A stretch of 64,000 bases of DNA, taken from Methanobrevibacter cuticularis (lineage in GTDB: Archaea > Methanobacteriota > Methanobacteria > Methanobacteriales > Methanobacteriaceae). The notes beneath the pieces are model-generated. The model had not been told where the DNA came from. It searched no databases and was given only the letters and a program-made list of their open reading frames with translations. A program made the translations under genes and the position numbers. Numbering within the stretch: position 1 is the first letter of the stretch; every line of letters starts with the position of its first letter. Of this stretch, positions 62,530 to 64,000 are shown piece by piece. The stretch lies in the NCBI RefSeq assembly GCF_001639285.1, contig NZ_LWMW01000011.1:1-64000 (forward strand), in the 5' to 3' direction.

Positions 62530-63771
62530 CTAACTACAATTATTAAGGGCATTGATATCTAAATCATTAGCCAATTCCCATGATTTTTCAAAAGTTGACT
62601 TTATATTTGTAATAGCCTTTGAATCTGTGTATACTGCACCTATATCATAATCTTCTTTATTATCATTCTCAGAAATGATAAGAGCATGAGAATCATCAGA
62701 TATTAAATTAATCGTACTAATTAAAGAGATAGTTTTTATCTTAATACCTTGTTCAAGAAGTGAAGAGATTAAAAGAACATAAGACATATCTTTAATATCA
62801 AATTCTTGAATAATGATTTTTACATTTAAAGCCGGAAGCATTGATAAGAATTCATCTTCCATCTCCTTAATAGAAGATATTTGTAACAGTATTTCCTCTT
62901 TAGCATGTTTAGCCAATTCATGAAATGCCTCTTGAGAAGTCATAGAACCTTTGGAACACACAACATAACTTCTTAGAAGTTTTGGAACTGGTAAAGACTC
63001 TGGAAAATTTGGGTCTATATTTATAGTATTATCTCCCATATTGTTAGATTCAATATCATCCCCAAAATTATTATTATTATTATTATTATTATTATAATTA
63101 TTATCATAATTATAATTATTATTGTCAGTATTAATATTATTAACCTTATTTTCAGGAAGTAAGTTATTTTCAGCATGTATTGGTCTAATAAAATCATCAG
63201 AAGCTAAAGCTCTTGAAATTTCTTCAGATTTGCTTATTTTAGAATCAGTTGGAATAATTTTCTCATTATTATTCTCATTAATGATTCTTTTTTTCGGCCT
63301 TCTACTTACTTTCATAGGTTTTTGATAGTTAGGAGTGAAGTTAAGTCTTTTATTAGTAAAAGTTGCTTGTGACTGTTCAGTATTCAAAACAGCTTTTGGA
63401 TTTTTAGGTTTAGACACATTTTTAACTTTCGTAGCTATTTTTTTACTATCAATATTTTTTAATCTATCATTACCTAAGCTATTTTCAAAAACATCCCCTA
63501 AATTGCTTCCTAAATTAAGAACTGAGCTATTTTTTTTGTTGTTTGTTTTTATTTTAGGTATATCTTTTTGTTTTTTTCTAGATTCATCGAGATTACTGAC
63601 ACTAGGCTTTTCAAGAAGAGAAACTATCAATAAATAAAGTCCCAAAATGAAAACAGCGATTCCTAAGATAGTAAATATGTCATTATAATGATTGTAATAA
63701 CTACGATAGCTAACAGCCGCTCCTACAGCTATTAATAACATACCACCAAATATTTTCCATATATTTGCCAC
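62530..63771 (-). CDS. two-helix membrane protein with Asn-rich linker
   Basis: 413 residues. Two transmembrane helices (about 5-23 and 33-52), a long Lys/Asn-rich linker (about 58-245) with a poly-Asn stretch (NNYNNNNNNNNNFGDD), and a ~150-residue folded C-terminal domain with an alternating pattern (QEFDIKDMSYVLLISSLLEQGIKIKTI) that may resemble TrmB C-terminal or phospholipase-D-like sensing folds, but lacks HKD motifs. Start GTG at 63771, SD AGGGTGAT. The function is unknown; it looks like a cytoplasmic sensor on a membrane anchor. Confidence 0.7.
   Translation of the reverse strand: MANIWKIFGGMLLIAVGAAVSYRSYYNHYNDIFTILGIAVFILGLYLLIVSLLEKPSVSNLDESRKKQKDIPKIKTNNKKNSSVLNLGSNLGDVFENSLGNDRLKNIDSKKIATKVKNVSKPKNPKAVLNTEQSQATFTNKRLNFTPNYQKPMKVSRRPKKRIINENNNEKIIPTDSKISKSEEISRALASDDFIRPIHAENNLLPENKVNNINTDNNNYNYDNNYNNNNNNNNNFGDDIESNNMGDNTINIDPNFPESLPVPKLLRSYVVCSKGSMTSQEAFHELAKHAKEEILLQISSIKEMEDEFLSMLPALNVKIIIQEFDIKDMSYVLLISSLLEQGIKIKTISLISTINLISDDSHALIISENDNKEDYDIGAVYTDSKAITNIKSTFEKSWELANDLDINALNNCS
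63066..63125. repeat. ATT/AAT microsatellite inside a coding region
   Basis: About nine ATT units in a row followed by interrupted ones (minus strand AAT, Asn codons). The run is in frame and encodes the poly-Asn linker. Confidence 0.9.
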
Positions 63772-64000
63772 TGAAAATCACCCTATAATAAAAATTTTCT
63801 CTTTGAAATTTAATACAACTTTTTGTGAATAATTTATTCAAAATTATAGCTTAGATATCTCTTTTATAATATATTATTTATTGCATCGTTTATTTATAAA
63901 TATAATGTTTTGAATATGGAATATTCTCCCCAACTAAGAAAATTCATATATAAAATAATACTTTTTTCATAATAGATAATATTATATATTAGTTTAAACA
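63772..64000. other. upstream region at the window edge
   Basis: 229 bp AT-rich. It must contain the promoter of the 413-residue protein; no other gene is visible before the edge. Confidence 0.4.

Noticed and set aside
63122-63637. Plus-strand hydrophobic ORFs of 67 and 100 codons
   Set aside because: They are antisense to the Asn/Lys-rich linker of the 413-residue protein, which naturally reads as Leu/Phe on the other strand.

Overview
The window looks like a chromosomal segment of a pseudomurein-walled methanogen of the order Methanobacteriales, most likely the genus Methanobrevibacter. The reasons are the archaeal ribosomal super-operon (with L14e, L18e, L19e, L32e, L34e, S4e, RNA polymerase D, K and N, SecY and DUF106), the archaeal mevalonate branch (mevalonate kinase, isopentenyl phosphate kinase, type II IPP isomerase), pycA next to birA, a damaged pseudomurein endoisopeptidase gene, and very AT-rich DNA with long AT-only spacers. 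The genus is inferred from gene order and composition; no search was run.

Layout. 1-3.2 kb is an accessory patch: an HNH-type nuclease, a pseudomurein endoisopeptidase gene broken by two stop codons, and a SAM methyltransferase that seems to start at ATT. 3.2-4.6 kb is a CRISPR array without cas genes. Its last six spacers lie in the opposite orientation, behind a hybrid half-repeat junction. 4.9-20.7 kb, all on the minus strand, is a run for translation, transcription and isoprenoids, in transcription order: tRNA-Ser, S13, S4, S11, RpoD, L18e, L13, S9, RpoN, RpoK, enolase, ferredoxin, S2, MEMO, mevalonate kinase, IPK, IPP isomerase, RNase J, prenyl diphosphate synthase. 20.7-22.4 kb is sparse, with one small KTSC-like gene. 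22.4-42.5 kb is the large ribosomal protein run on the minus strand, from a SPOUT methyltransferase and L3 down to SecY, adenylate kinase, DUF106, L34e, CMP kinase, L14e and the Cbf5/TruB pseudouridine synthase.

42.9-64 kb is a looser mosaic: a METTL5-like methyltransferase, pycA-birA, an SelA-like PLP enzyme, two related membrane-anchored proteins, a 288-bp MITE-like element beside the fumarase beta subunit gene, DUF2070, a nitroreductase, RqcH, an ArvA/ArvB/ArvC (OapABC) vesicle GTPase operon, an UPF0173 hydrolase and a two-helix membrane protein with an Asn-rich linker.

Two patterns cut across the window. Many inter-operon spacers carry short tandem arrays (30-69 bp units), each with its own unit sequence. 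A ~110-bp sequence occurs twice, 20 kb apart, each time just downstream of a minus-strand gene. Several genes start with TTG behind good Shine-Dalgarno sequences; starts were moved where the SD or the family N-terminus argued for it.
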